Below, one piece after another: positions 33,438-42,528 of a DNA stretch of 64,000 nucleotides. A model generated the notes under the pieces. It saw only the letters and a program-made list of their open reading frames with translations, was not told the origin of the DNA and made no database searches. The position numbers and the translations under genes are program-made. Within the stretch, counting starts at the first letter, position 1. Each line of letters begins with the position of its first letter. The stretch comes from [Pseudopropionibacterium] massiliense (lineage in GTDB: Bacteria; Actinomycetota; Actinomycetes; Propionibacteriales; Propionibacteriaceae), in the NCBI RefSeq assembly GCF_900607225.1, contig NZ_LR027842.1, forward strand, positions 3,203,982 through 3,267,981, given 5' to 3'.

Positions 33438-34516
33438 CCATTCGCCGCACCCGGACCGTCGCCTGGCTGACCCTGCCCGTCCTCGCCCTCGGCGCATGCT
33501 CCTCCCCCACCCAGCCGGCCGCTTCCACCGAGGCATCCGGGGGTTCCGGGCAGGTCACCGTCACCAACTGTGGCAAGGAACTGACCCTCCCCTCCCAGGC
33601 CAAGAAGATGTACGTCAACGACGGCAACATCATCGCCCTGGCGCTGGCTGCCGGGGGCGCGAAGGAGATCACCGCGGTCAGCAGCATGGGCCGCGACGTC
33701 CCGATCCTGAAGGCCAAGTACGGGGCCGAGACCGTCGACGGCCTCAACGACGTCTCCAAGGAGTACCCCACCCTCGAGTCGATCCTCGCCAACACCCCCG
33801 ACCTGGTGGTCGCGGGCTGGGACTACGGTTTCTCCGAGGGCAAGAACCTGACCCCCGACATCCTGTCCGAGAAGGGCATCCCCTCCTACCTGCTGACCGA
33901 GTCGTGCCGCCAGGAGGGCACCACCAAACGCGGCGTCGTCGACCCGTGGGAGGCGGTCCGCACCGACATCACCAACCTCGGCACCATCACCGGGCACAGC
34001 GACGTCGCCAAGGCTGCCGTCGACGACATGGACGCCCGTCTGAAGACCGTCCAGGGGGCGGCGCAGCCCGAGAAGAAGCCCGTGGTGTTCCTCTTCGACT
34101 CCGCCAAGGACAACGTGTTCACCAGCGGCAAATACGGCGCCCCGCAGGCGATCATCGAGGCCGCGGGCGGGGTGAACGCAACCGCCGACATCGAGGACAC
34201 CTGGACCAACGTGAACTGGGAACGCCTGGCCACCGCCAACCCCGACGTCATCGCGCTGGTGGAGTACCCCGGCCAGTCGTACCAGGAGAAGATCGACGCG
34301 CTGAAGTCGCACCCGGCCACCAAGGACCTCACCGCGGTGAAGGAGGAGCGTTTCGTCAACCTGCCCTACGCCATGTGGACCGAGAGCCCCATCAACATCG
34401 ACGCCGCCGAGTACCTGCGCAAGGCCTTCGAGAAGCACGGCCTGGCCCCGGCCTCCGACGTGTCGACGCACCTCGAAATGCCCGCGGACCTGCCGGGACG
34501 CGACAAGCTGTCCTGA
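33434..34516 (+). CDS. btuF: Cobalamin-binding lipoprotein
   Basis: The product is 360 aa. A signal peptide ends in the lipobox LGAC (about 18-21). The class III binding-protein fold (two lobes joined by a long helix) is suggested by ITAVSSMGRDVPILKAKYG, YPTLESILANTPDLVVAGWDYG and WERLATANPDVIALVEYPG. It captures the ligand for BtuCD. The substrate is inferred from the riboswitch upstream of the operon. There is no terminator-like hairpin directly after it. Confidence 0.88.
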   Translation: MTIRRTRTVAWLTLPVLALGACSSPTQPAASTEASGGSGQVTVTNCGKELTLPSQAKKMYVNDGNIIALALAAGGAKEITAVSSMGRDVPILKAKYGAETVDGLNDVSKEYPTLESILANTPDLVVAGWDYGFSEGKNLTPDILSEKGIPSYLLTESCRQEGTTKRGVVDPWEAVRTDITNLGTITGHSDVAKAAVDDMDARLKTVQGAAQPEKKPVVFLFDSAKDNVFTSGKYGAPQAIIEAAGGVNATADIEDTWTNVNWERLATANPDVIALVEYPGQSYQEKIDALKSHPATKDLTAVKEERFVNLPYAMWTESPINIDAAEYLRKAFEKHGLAPASDVSTHLEMPADLPGRDKLS

Positions 34517-34600
34517 GGGCTTCCGGAGCGGATTTCCCGGCCCCGCCGCCCACCCGGTCCCTCTCCCGATAGGCTCCGGGTGGGAAGGACAGGGGCAGTG

Positions 34601-36139
34601 ATGACCATCTCCACAGCACTCGACCTCGACCGCGCGGGCAGGAACGACGAGGCCGTCGAGGCCGTCCGGCACCACCAGAGCGGCCTGCTGGACCGCGGCG
34701 GGTCGCTGGACGAGATCGTCGAGGCGTTCCGCGCCGAGGCGCGCATCCAGCGGCACCGCGGCGACGCCGTCTCCCTGGCCCGGGCCTGCGACGCGGCGGG
34801 GCAGGCCGTGCTGCTGAGCCGGCTGCCCGCCGCGTCGCGGGAAGTCGCGATCCCAGCACGCCTGGAACTGGCGGCCTGCCTGATCGGACGCGGCGACCCG
34901 GCGGGCGCGGAGACCATCGCCGGGTTCAGGGACCATCCCGACGCCGGGATCGCGGGCTGGGCGTGGCGGCTGCTCGGGGAGGCCGCCCTGCTGGCCGAAC
35001 GCCCCTTCGAGGCGGTGGCCGCCCTGCTGAACGCCGTCGCCGAGAACCAACGCGGCAAGGACCACCACCACGAGGCGGGCACCCGCGTCCTCCTGCTGCT
35101 GGCCTTCAGCCGGGCCGGTCACCTGGAGGACGCCGACCGGCTCGCGCTCCGCCACGGCACACCCGCGGATGCGCCGACGGGGCTGCCGGGGGTCCGTTTC
35201 CTGCTGGCCCGGGCGGAGCATGAGCACCGGGCGGGTCGCATCGGCGAGGCCCTGAGGAGCCTGGAGGTCGCGGAGACCAGGCTCGGGGGAACCTCCGGGC
35301 TCGGCGTGCTGCGTCGCCAACTCCTCACCCTCCGCGCCGGCTGCCTCGCCGACTGGTGCCAGCCCGATGAGGCGGACCGGCTCCGCACCAAGGCCGGGAC
35401 ACTGCCCCTCCCCGCCCACCTGGACATCGCGGCGACCACGCCGCGCACCGCCCGGGATCGGGATGCGCGGGACGCGACCCGCTGGCTGGGCGACCAACCA
35501 CGCCCCGGGACGGCACCGGGTACCGACCCGCAGGCGGTGGCGGCGCTGCTGCGGGACCTGGCCACGCTCCCACGGCGGGAAGCGGAACACGCGGCAGTGG
35601 TTTCCCGGCTCCTGGACTCGCTGGCGGGCCGCCCGGGCCTCGAACGCGACGAGGCGCTGCTGCTCCTGGAGGCGGGATCCCTCCTGGCCGAGAGCGGGCC
35701 CGGCCACCGCGAGGCCGCCGAGCGGCTGCTGCGCCGCGCCCTGGCGCGCCTGAAGTTCCTGGAGGGCACCGAGCAGTGGCTGGCGCAGGCGCGCGTCACG
35801 CTGGGCCAGCTGCTTCCCGACTCCGAACGCGAGCAGGCCCTCGACCTGCTGGTGCGGGGCATCCAGGGTCTCGACGAGCAACGCTTCCAGATGCTCGACC
35901 GCAGCTACCGCGACGGCTGGCTGACCCGCCGGGAGCATCCGGCGGTCGCGAGGGCCATCGAGCTGGCCAGCGAAACCGACGCCGCCCTGGCCGCGGACCT
36001 GATCATCTTCTCCCGGGTAGCGGGGGTGCTGGTGCCCCGGGACGGGCAGCAGGTGCCGCTGGTTCCCGTCCCGAGGCTGCGTTACATCGACGGCACCGAG
36101 TCGCGGCTGGGTTCGACGGGGTCGTGCAACTTCCTGTGA
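34601..36139 (+). CDS. Alpha-helical-repeat (TPR-like) protein of unknown function
   Basis: The product is 512 aa from ATG 34601; TAGGCT at 34569-34574 and GGAAGG lie upstream. The whole protein is Ala/Leu/Arg-rich with a helix-pair periodicity, for example GDAVSLARACDAAGQAVL, LAERPFEAVAALLNAVAEN and AGRIGEALRSLEVAETRLG, resembling tetratricopeptide repeats. The C-terminal about 60 residues are different, with a hydrophobic stretch AALAADLIIFSRVAGVLVP and an ending RLGSTGSCNFL. I recognise no catalytic motif. It is convergent with the transporter operon. Confidence 0.7.
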   Translation: MTISTALDLDRAGRNDEAVEAVRHHQSGLLDRGGSLDEIVEAFRAEARIQRHRGDAVSLARACDAAGQAVLLSRLPAASREVAIPARLELAACLIGRGDPAGAETIAGFRDHPDAGIAGWAWRLLGEAALLAERPFEAVAALLNAVAENQRGKDHHHEAGTRVLLLLAFSRAGHLEDADRLALRHGTPADAPTGLPGVRFLLARAEHEHRAGRIGEALRSLEVAETRLGGTSGLGVLRRQLLTLRAGCLADWCQPDEADRLRTKAGTLPLPAHLDIAATTPRTARDRDARDATRWLGDQPRPGTAPGTDPQAVAALLRDLATLPRREAEHAAVVSRLLDSLAGRPGLERDEALLLLEAGSLLAESGPGHREAAERLLRRALARLKFLEGTEQWLAQARVTLGQLLPDSEREQALDLLVRGIQGLDEQRFQMLDRSYRDGWLTRREHPAVARAIELASETDAALAADLIIFSRVAGVLVPRDGQQVPLVPVPRLRYIDGTESRLGSTGSCNFL

Positions 36140-36151
36140 ACCGGTACCGGG

Positions 36152-36919
36152 TCACCGGTACCGGTTCAGGCGTTTCCTCAGGGGACGCAGGAACAGCAGC
36201 TCCAGCCCCAGGGTGAGGACCGCCATCACCGCCGACAGGGCGAACACGTCGGCGGTCTCCAGGTTGGTGCGGGCCTGCTGCACCTCCGCGCCCATGCCGG
36301 TGGTGGTGCTGAGCAGCTCGGCCATCACCGTCAACCGGATCGACTGCCCCACCGCGACGGTCACGGCCGACAGCACCGGCGGCACCACGGCCGGGATGAT
36401 CACCCGCCGCACCGTGCCCCACAGGCCGAAGCGGAACAGCCTGGCCATCTCCAGCAGGTCGGGGTCGACGTTGGTGACGGCGTCACGCAGGCTGGTGACG
36501 AGCAGCGGCATCGTCACCAGCGCGACCACCAGCAGCACCACCGACGGGCTGGGTCCCAGCCACAGCATCCCGACCACGACGATCACGATCGGTGGGATGG
36601 CCATCAGCAGCTGCGTCCAGGACGCGGTCAGTTCCTCGACGGGCCGCCAGGTGCCGGCCGCCCAGCCCCAGGGCAGCCCGATCAGGCAGGCGATCCCCAA
36701 CCCGCCCAACGCCCGCTGGAGGGTGAGCAGCACGCCGGTGCCGAGTTCCTCGTCGCGGATCAGCCCCAGCAGTGCCTCCCAGGTGGCGCCGGGCCCGGGG
36801 AGGACGTAGCTGGGCTGGCTCCGCGAGGCGACCTCCCAGGCCAGCAGCACCAGGGCGAGCCCCACCCACCACAGCAGCACGACCCGCCAGCGCGGCGCCT
36901 CGTTCTCGGCTGGGTTCAC
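36152..36919 (-). CDS. ABC transporter permease, SsuC/TauC-like
   Basis: The product is 255 aa from GTG 36919, which overlaps the binding-protein stop. It has six TM segments and the EAA-type coupling loop around ARLFRFGLWGTVRRVIIPAVVPP. The family imports nitrate, sulfonates, taurine or thiamine precursors. It is the last gene of a four-gene, fully overlapping operon (methyltransferase, ATPase, binding protein, permease). The substrate is unknown. Confidence 0.88.
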   Translation of the reverse strand: MNPAENEAPRWRVVLLWWVGLALVLLAWEVASRSQPSYVLPGPGATWEALLGLIRDEELGTGVLLTLQRALGGLGIACLIGLPWGWAAGTWRPVEELTASWTQLLMAIPPIVIVVVGMLWLGPSPSVVLLVVALVTMPLLVTSLRDAVTNVDPDLLEMARLFRFGLWGTVRRVIIPAVVPPVLSAVTVAVGQSIRLTVMAELLSTTTGMGAEVQQARTNLETADVFALSAVMAVLTLGLELLFLRPLRKRLNRYR

Positions 36920-37953
36920 CTGGGATCGGCCAGGTAGAAGTCGTCGGCGGGCATCTTGCCCCCGACGATGTCGGGGCTGAGGGTGGTCAGGCGCGTGTAG
37001 AAGTCCTCCAGCTCGGCCTTGGCCTTCTGCGCCGGGACCATCTCCAGCTGGAGCCGCGGGATCACGTTCTTGACGACGGCCTCCGGCACCTCGGTCTTCG
37101 CGGTGATCGCCGCCACGGCCGTCTCGTCGAGGGCGTTGACCTTGGTGACCGCCTCCTCCAGTTCGTTGAGCACACCGGCGACGAGCGCCTGGTTGGAGTC
37201 GGCGAGTTTCTGGGGCATCACCACACCGGCCATCGGGAAGCGCCCCTGGCCGCCGGTGACCTCGGCCCACGCCTCCTGCAGGTTGACGGTGCGGTCCAGG
37301 TTCTTCCCGGCCTGTTTGGCCTGGTTCTGGGCCACGGTGGCGACGTGTTCGGGCAGCACCGCGTACTCCACCTGCCCGGCCATCAGGGCCTTCACGAGCT
37401 CCGGGGCCTGGTCGTAGGGGGCGATCTCGATGCCGTCGGCCCCGCCTTCGAGGGGGATGCCCTTCTGGGTCATCAGGTAGCGGAAGACCAGGTCGGGCAT
37501 GTTGTTGGGCAGCGGGACGCCCACTTTCTTGCCCTTCAACCCCTCGATGCCCTGCGCCGAGGACCCCTCCGGGCCGAGGATGTAGAGCATCCCCCACACG
37601 GTGATCGCGACCAGCCGGACGGGCAGGCCCTTGTTGAACAGGTTCGCCGAGGCGTAGGACGGGGTGGCCACCAGGTCGGTCTCGCCGCCGACGATCAGCG
37701 ACCTCATCACGTCGACGGTGGCCCAGTTCTGCACGTCGGTCCTCCCGACGAGGCCGTCGAGTTTGCCGAGCGTCCCGAAGGAGGCCATGGGGGCCATGAA
37801 CGCGAGGGTGGTGGGGACGTGGACGCGCAGGGTTTCCAGTTTCGAGGCGGACGTTGAGCCCTCCCCCGCCGGCTGGCCGCCGGAGCAGGCGGCCAGGCCC
37901 GCGGTGCCGAGCAGGCCGAGTCCGGTGAGGGTGAACAGGGATCGACGCTTCAT
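36916..37953 (-). CDS. ABC transporter substrate-binding lipoprotein, SsuA/THI5-like
   Basis: The product is 345 aa. It begins with MKRRSLFTLTGLGLLGTAGLAAC, a signal with lipobox (cut here for length) and Cys at about 23. The two-lobed NMT1/THI5-type fold is suggested by GGETDLVATPSYASANLF, GLKGKKVGVPLPNNMPD and MAGQVEYAVLPEH. It delivers an unidentified small ligand to the permease. It overlaps both neighbours by 4 bases. Confidence 0.85.
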   Translation of the reverse strand: MKRRSLFTLTGLGLLGTAGLAACSGGQPAGEGSTSASKLETLRVHVPTTLAFMAPMASFGTLGKLDGLVGRTDVQNWATVDVMRSLIVGGETDLVATPSYASANLFNKGLPVRLVAITVWGMLYILGPEGSSAQGIEGLKGKKVGVPLPNNMPDLVFRYLMTQKGIPLEGGADGIEIAPYDQAPELVKALMAGQVEYAVLPEHVATVAQNQAKQAGKNLDRTVNLQEAWAEVTGGQGRFPMAGVVMPQKLADSNQALVAGVLNELEEAVTKVNALDETAVAAITAKTEVPEAVVKNVIPRLQLEMVPAQKAKAELEDFYTRLTTLSPDIVGGKMPADDFYLADPR

Positions 37954-38609
37954 GATGTCTCCTCGTCAGGGGTGGGTTCTTCGGTTTCGTCGGGATCGGT
38001 GGTGAGCCGCCAGGTTCCGGGCGGCCCGTCGAGGTGCAGGTGCAGGTGGGAGACGTCGTCGGCCTCCTTTGGGTCGTGGGTGACCCACACCGTCACGACC
38101 TCCTGTTCCGCGAGCAGCTGCACGAGGTCGGCGCGCAGGGCCGTGGCGAGGGGTTTGTCGAGCGCGGAGAAGGGTTCGTCGACGAGCAGCAGGGTGGGGC
38201 TGGTGGCCAGGGCCCGCGCGATCGCGACCCGCTGCCGCATGCCGCCCGACAGCTGCCGGGGGTACAGGTGGGTGGCCTGCTGGAGGTCGACGCGGGCCAG
38301 CCACTGCTGGGCGATCAGGTCGGGGGTTTCGCCGCCGACGACCAGGGCGACGTTGCGGTGGGCGTTGTACCAGGGCAGCAGCCGGGGTTCCTGGAACACC
38401 TGCGCAAGCCGCCCCTCGGGGCGCGTCACCGACCCGCGGTCGCAGGGGCTGAGACCCGAGATGGCCTTCAGCAGCGTGGTCTTGCCCGCCCCGGAGGCCC
38501 CCGTGACGGCGAGGGTCTGCCCGGGCGCGACCACCACGTCGAGGCCGTCGACGAGGGTGTTGCCGCCGCGCACGAGGGTGACGTCGTCGAGGATGAGGTC
38601 GGTGGTCAT
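37950..38609 (-). CDS. ABC transporter ATPase, SsuB-like
   Basis: The product is 219 aa. Walker A GASGAGKTT, Q-loop VFQEPRLLPW, signature LSGGMRQRV, Walker B LLLVDEPFSALD and switch His in VTHDPKEA match the nitrate/sulfonate/taurine ATPase group. A short acidic C-terminal tail follows. It energises the permease encoded two genes downstream. Confidence 0.9.
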   Translation of the reverse strand: MTTDLILDDVTLVRGGNTLVDGLDVVVAPGQTLAVTGASGAGKTTLLKAISGLSPCDRGSVTRPEGRLAQVFQEPRLLPWYNAHRNVALVVGGETPDLIAQQWLARVDLQQATHLYPRQLSGGMRQRVAIARALATSPTLLLVDEPFSALDKPLATALRADLVQLLAEQEVVTVWVTHDPKEADDVSHLHLHLDGPPGTWRLTTDPDETEEPTPDEETS

Positions 38610-39439
38610 CGGGTGCCCGCCGCGCCGGGTTTGCGGGCGAGGACGGCGATTCCGCCCATCAGCCGTCCCTGGAGCTGGAATCCCTGCCGCATCGCCTTGA
38701 GCCGGTCGCGGGCGCCGGGGAGCCGGCGGGCGTTGTTCCAGAACCGCAGCGCACCCCACAGGCCCTCGTCGGAGACGATGCGCCGGGGTTCGAGGAGGTG
38801 GAGGGGTGCGCGGTCGTGCCATTCGGCGATCAGCCCGTGGGATGCGAGCAGTTCCGTCCAGCCCTCCAGGGTCAGGGGGCGGGCACCGACCTTGATGACG
38901 CGGGAGAGTTCCCGGCGGGCGGTTTCGCGTTCCTCGTCGGTGTGGTCGGGCAGCCAGGCCATCTCGTGGATGGCGTAGCGACCCCCGGGGCGCAGCAGGC
39001 GCGCGGCCTCCGCGACGATCGCGTTCTTGCCCGCGTCGTCCTGGATGGTGAGCATCGCCTCGCCGACGACGAGGTCGGCGCAGCCGTCGTCGAGTCCCGT
39101 CTCGCGGGCATCGGCGACGACGTAGTCGGCCCGGGGGTGTTTCCCGAGGATGTTCTTGACGGCGTCGCGTCCCTCCGGGTTGGGGTCGACGCCCCGATAG
39201 GACCTCGGGTTGGCGCGCAGCAACACCTCGGCGGTGGCGCCGACGCCGGGGCCGAGTTCCACGATGTCGTCGTCGCCGGTGGGTTTCGCCTGTTCCAGCA
39301 GCTTCGCGGTGAGGGCGCGCCCGCCGGGTCTGAGGATGCGTTTGCCGAGCTTCGCCAGGAGCCAGTGGCCCTGCATCCGTCCGGCCTCCGGACCGGAGCG
39401 TTCGCCCTTGACCCCCGCCTGTGTCGATTCCGTGCTCAT
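38606..39439 (-). CDS. SAM-dependent methyltransferase
   Basis: The product is 277 aa from ATG 39439 (AGAGG 5 bases upstream; a GTG at 39445 also exists). The class I fold shows motif I DDIVELGPGVGATAEVLL, motif II region GVDPNPEG, YVVADARETGLDDGCADLV and LLRPGGRYAIHEM. It heads the operon with the SsuABC-like transporter. Either it modifies the imported compound or it makes a product that the transporter handles; the sequence does not show which. Confidence 0.85.
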   Translation of the reverse strand: MSTESTQAGVKGERSGPEAGRMQGHWLLAKLGKRILRPGGRALTAKLLEQAKPTGDDDIVELGPGVGATAEVLLRANPRSYRGVDPNPEGRDAVKNILGKHPRADYVVADARETGLDDGCADLVVGEAMLTIQDDAGKNAIVAEAARLLRPGGRYAIHEMAWLPDHTDEERETARRELSRVIKVGARPLTLEGWTELLASHGLIAEWHDRAPLHLLEPRRIVSDEGLWGALRFWNNARRLPGARDRLKAMRQGFQLQGRLMGGIAVLARKPGAAGTR

Positions 39440-39612
39440 GCTCACCTCTCAGACGCCTCGGGCACGAGCGATGAGCGTAACCCACACCCACCCATTTCCG
39501 AAAGGGGGGTGTGCTGTTATTGTTGCGAACGCGAGGGATCCGCGGCACAACCGATGGTCGTACCGCGGATCACCCCGCACCAGCTGTTACGCGGCGCGTC
39601 ACCGACGGGCTG
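39440..39612. other. Gap between divergent operon start and convergent ESX-like operon end
   Basis: It contains an imperfect hairpin near 39480-39515 (CCCACACCCACCCATTTCC and GGGGGGTGTG) that could end transcription of the ESX-like operon or lie in the methyltransferase promoter region. No gene is seen. Confidence 0.35.
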
Positions 39613-41421
39613 TCAGTGCCCCTTCGACGCGGCTTCCGCCTTGTTGTCGGCACGGTCGACGGACGGATCTTCGCCGTTGAGGATCTGGGCGTTGTCCTCG
39701 GCGAACTCCGGATTGTTCCAGTAGTCGCTGTGCCCGCCGTCGTTGGACGCGATCTGATTGACGCCGTCGAGCGTGTTCGGATCCTTCCCGAAAGACCCGT
39801 CAAGACCGAGACCAGAAACCTTGTCCTCTTTGTTGGCCGAGGCGTACACCTGACCGTCAGGAACGTTGTACTCGTGCACATCATTGACTCCACCGCCCGG
39901 GGAGCCATGCAGCTCGACGGCGTCGAGAAGGCCGATCTTCGCGTCACGCGCGGCGGTGCCCGTCAAGAGGGAACCGTAGGAGTGGCCGTGGTTGGTGATC
40001 CGCGGATCCCTTCCCTGGGTTTCCTGCCAGGTCTGGATGCCCTCGTTGAACCTGTTGAGGTCAGGTGCCGCCTTGTTGGCGGTCTCCGAGCTGACGATGT
40101 CGGTGAGGCTGCCGTTCTGCTCCTTGAAAGGCTCGGCGGCGGGCGGCGCGTCGTAGCCGAGATACGCCACGGTCGCGGTGTGATCGGTACCGGAGGCCTT
40201 GCGGAGCGTGTTGGCCTCATTCACCAGGCCGCCCATGCTGTCGCGCGCCGTGGTGCTGATCCCGGGAACCACGGTGCCGACGTTCTTGGCCGTGTCGACG
40301 TCCCCACTTGCGACGATCGCCCGGACGTCCCCATCGCCGGATGCGTCGAGGCCCAGCAGCTGGTAGGGCTTTCCCGTGGGGTCCGGCTTATCCGTGATTT
40401 CTTTGATCTTTGTCAAATCATCGTACCTGCGCTTGGCTTCCTTGGCCTCTTCACTGTCAGCGGGAGCATTTTTCATCTCTTGCTCGGCCTTTTCGATTTC
40501 CCCCGGAAGAGCCTTTCTGTTCAACTCATCGCGAACCTTCCCAGGCATGCCGTCGAGGTTCCTGATGGCGTCAGGGTTCTTATCCATGAACTCCCGACGC
40601 TCCTCCTCGGTCAGGGAGTTCCACCAGTTGCTGACCTCTGTGGGGCTGTCCACGCCCTCAGGCGGCCAAGGCTTGTCCTCCTGGCCGGGAATCGGCAGGC
40701 TCCCCAGCCCCGGCACGTTCAACCGGGGCGCTTTTCCTTTCAGCTTCGAGTGGTCGTAGGTACCGTCGCGCACACCGACCAGCCGGTTGACGTAGGCCTC
40801 GTCGACCTCAGCGGCCCGGTTGACCGCCGCATCGATGAGCTTCTTCAGCTCCTCCGCCTTCTGCTTCCGCTCAACGTTGTCCATGACGAGGCCGGCAGGG
40901 CTGGCATCGAACAGCGCTTTCCCCATGGCCAATCCGGGACTGGCAATTGCCAGCGGGTTGAGCGAGTTGATCACTCGTTCGGTAGTACTCGTTGACTTCG
41001 CGGCTTCGGAGAAATTCACGGGCGAGACGGTGTTCAGAAATTCGCCCGGACTGCTGGGGACGAGATCCATGTCCCAGTGAACGCCCCCGTCGTCGTCGAT
41101 GCTCAGGTAGGGGTACTGCGCCACGAACGAGGTGCACTCGTGAACCTTCGTCTCCACGTCCCAGACGCCATCCGAGGCCTCGGAGGTGGCCAACCCCAGC
41201 TCGGAGGCATCATCCACACGTTCACCGAGCTCTTCGACCAGCTTCTGCAAGGATGCCTTCGCCGCGTCGGCAGAGGCCCCCGTCGACTGGATCTGCCCCT
41301 TGGCCTTCGAGGCAGCGGACTTGCCCTCCGCCAGTCCTTTGCGCAGGGTCGCGAGATCCTGCATGGCCGTGCTCAAATTACCGTGCTTCCAGTTCTGGAT
41401 GTCACCCCAGGTGATTGCCAT
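39613..41421 (-). CDS. DUF1023 alpha/beta hydrolase with ESX-type helical N-terminus
   Basis: The product is 602 aa from ATG 41421; a GTG at 41427 overlaps the upstream stop. The N-terminal about 110 residues are helical and WXG100-like (MAITWGDIQNWKHGNL). A long middle region includes an Asn/Trp segment WWNSLTEEERREFMDKNPDAI-type sequence. The C-terminal DUF1023 domain has the nucleophile elbow GHSYGS and a late His in NDGGHSDYW. DUF1023 proteins commonly occur next to ESX/type VII substrates in actinobacteria and may be secreted effectors or cell-wall enzymes. It pairs with the gene directly upstream. Confidence 0.82.
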   Translation of the reverse strand: MAITWGDIQNWKHGNLSTAMQDLATLRKGLAEGKSAASKAKGQIQSTGASADAAKASLQKLVEELGERVDDASELGLATSEASDGVWDVETKVHECTSFVAQYPYLSIDDDGGVHWDMDLVPSSPGEFLNTVSPVNFSEAAKSTSTTERVINSLNPLAIASPGLAMGKALFDASPAGLVMDNVERKQKAEELKKLIDAAVNRAAEVDEAYVNRLVGVRDGTYDHSKLKGKAPRLNVPGLGSLPIPGQEDKPWPPEGVDSPTEVSNWWNSLTEEERREFMDKNPDAIRNLDGMPGKVRDELNRKALPGEIEKAEQEMKNAPADSEEAKEAKRRYDDLTKIKEITDKPDPTGKPYQLLGLDASGDGDVRAIVASGDVDTAKNVGTVVPGISTTARDSMGGLVNEANTLRKASGTDHTATVAYLGYDAPPAAEPFKEQNGSLTDIVSSETANKAAPDLNRFNEGIQTWQETQGRDPRITNHGHSYGSLLTGTAARDAKIGLLDAVELHGSPGGGVNDVHEYNVPDGQVYASANKEDKVSGLGLDGSFGKDPNTLDGVNQIASNDGGHSDYWNNPEFAEDNAQILNGEDPSVDRADNKAEAASKGH

Positions 41422-41423
41422 GC

Positions 41424-42290
41424 TCACGCCATCCCTTCACTCGTTGCGCTGAGGTTCTCAATGGTCGGCCCCGAAGTATCAGCCTTGGGAATCGGATCGA
41501 TGGAGTAGTCCCCCGGGCTCGTGGGAATCGGTTCGACGACCGGACCGTCCGAACCACCGAGGAGCCCGGAATCGCCACTCCCGGGTGACCCGTACCCGAG
41601 GTACCCATCGGCGGGAGTTTCCCCCGCACTCCCATAGGAATGCGCGTCCTGCCGCTCGGTCCCGGGCGACCCGTACCCGAGGTCCCCATCGGCGGAAGTT
41701 TCCCCCGCACTCCCATAGGAATGCGCGTCCTGCCGCTCGGTCCCGGGCGACCCGTACCCGAGGAACCCCTCGGCCGACCCCTCTCCCACGGTGCCGTAGG
41801 AATGACCGCCCAGGGACGATCCCCCGGTGATCTTCCCGTAGGAATGACCGCCAAGGCTGGCCTCAGGTTCCACCACACCATCGCCAGCTTTGTCAGCACC
41901 GCCGCCCATTCTGTTCGCGATCTTTCCAGCGGCGGCACCGGCGGCGGCAGCACCGGCAGAGGCAGCCGCACCAACTCCGCCCATGCCGGCGGACGAACTC
42001 CCCACGGAGTTCATGGCACCCTGGATGGACCCCTCGTTCTGCTGATATTCATGCAGACTCGCCTTGACCTTCTCAGTGAAGTCCGTATACCTCTCAGAGA
42101 GATCCCTGATCCGCTTGTCAACTGTGTCGCCCGTCTCGGAAATCAGCTTTGACGACTCGGATCCAGGCATCGCAGAAGAGGCATCCCCAAAAGCGGCTTC
42201 CACCTTCTTCGCAACGATGTCCTCGGCCACACTGGCCGACGACTGCGCCAGACTCTCGAGGTCGCCTGCAACGATGTTCATACCATCCAT
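41424..42290 (-). CDS. ESX/WXG100-like protein with repetitive Gly/Ser-rich C-terminus
   Basis: The product is 288 aa from ATG 42290 (GGAG 6 bases upstream; GTG 42302 is in frame). Residues 1-90 are helical and lack secretion signals, as in WXG100 proteins (GDLESLAQSSASVAEDIV, SERYTDFTEKVKASLHEYQ). An Ala/Gly-rich hydrophobic stretch follows, then tandem 27-residue repeats around GYGSPGTERQDAHSYGSAG, plus shorter GGHSYG units. It ends GMA. It is likely a type VII-type substrate or partner for the DUF1023 protein, whose gene overlaps it. Confidence 0.75.
   Translation of the reverse strand: MDGMNIVAGDLESLAQSSASVAEDIVAKKVEAAFGDASSAMPGSESSKLISETGDTVDKRIRDLSERYTDFTEKVKASLHEYQQNEGSIQGAMNSVGSSSAGMGGVGAAASAGAAAAGAAAGKIANRMGGGADKAGDGVVEPEASLGGHSYGKITGGSSLGGHSYGTVGEGSAEGFLGYGSPGTERQDAHSYGSAGETSADGDLGYGSPGTERQDAHSYGSAGETPADGYLGYGSPGSGDSGLLGGSDGPVVEPIPTSPGDYSIDPIPKADTSGPTIENLSATSEGMA
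41587..41829 (-). repeat. 81-bp in-frame tandem repeat
   Basis: GACCCGTACCCGAGG recurs at 41587, 41668 and 41749, an exact 81-base period equal to 27 codons. Units differ at few positions, so recent expansion or conversion is likely. It encodes the repetitive segment of the ESX-like protein. Confidence 0.85.
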
Positions 42291-42528
42291 GCGGTTCTCC
42301 ACGTTCCTCGGTCACCACACCAGCTATTTGCTAATGCAATAGTTAACTTTCGTCGTCACCCTACCGTCCCGCCGGGTCAACAGAACAGGGTCGACCATGG
42401 ATCCTGCACGGCCTGTGGCAAGGGGTTTCCCGGACATGTCGTCGGGGAAGCGCCGCCTCGCCCCCACCGGGATCGCCGCTGCCCCATCGCGCACACGACC
42501 CCGGGGGTTCCGCGTAGACTTTTCGCCC

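Noticed and set aside
32585..35938. An 1117-aa minus-strand ORF under btuD, btuF and the helical-repeat gene
   Set aside because: Length alone comes from high GC. It covers the antisense of recognisable btuDF and has no domain signature.
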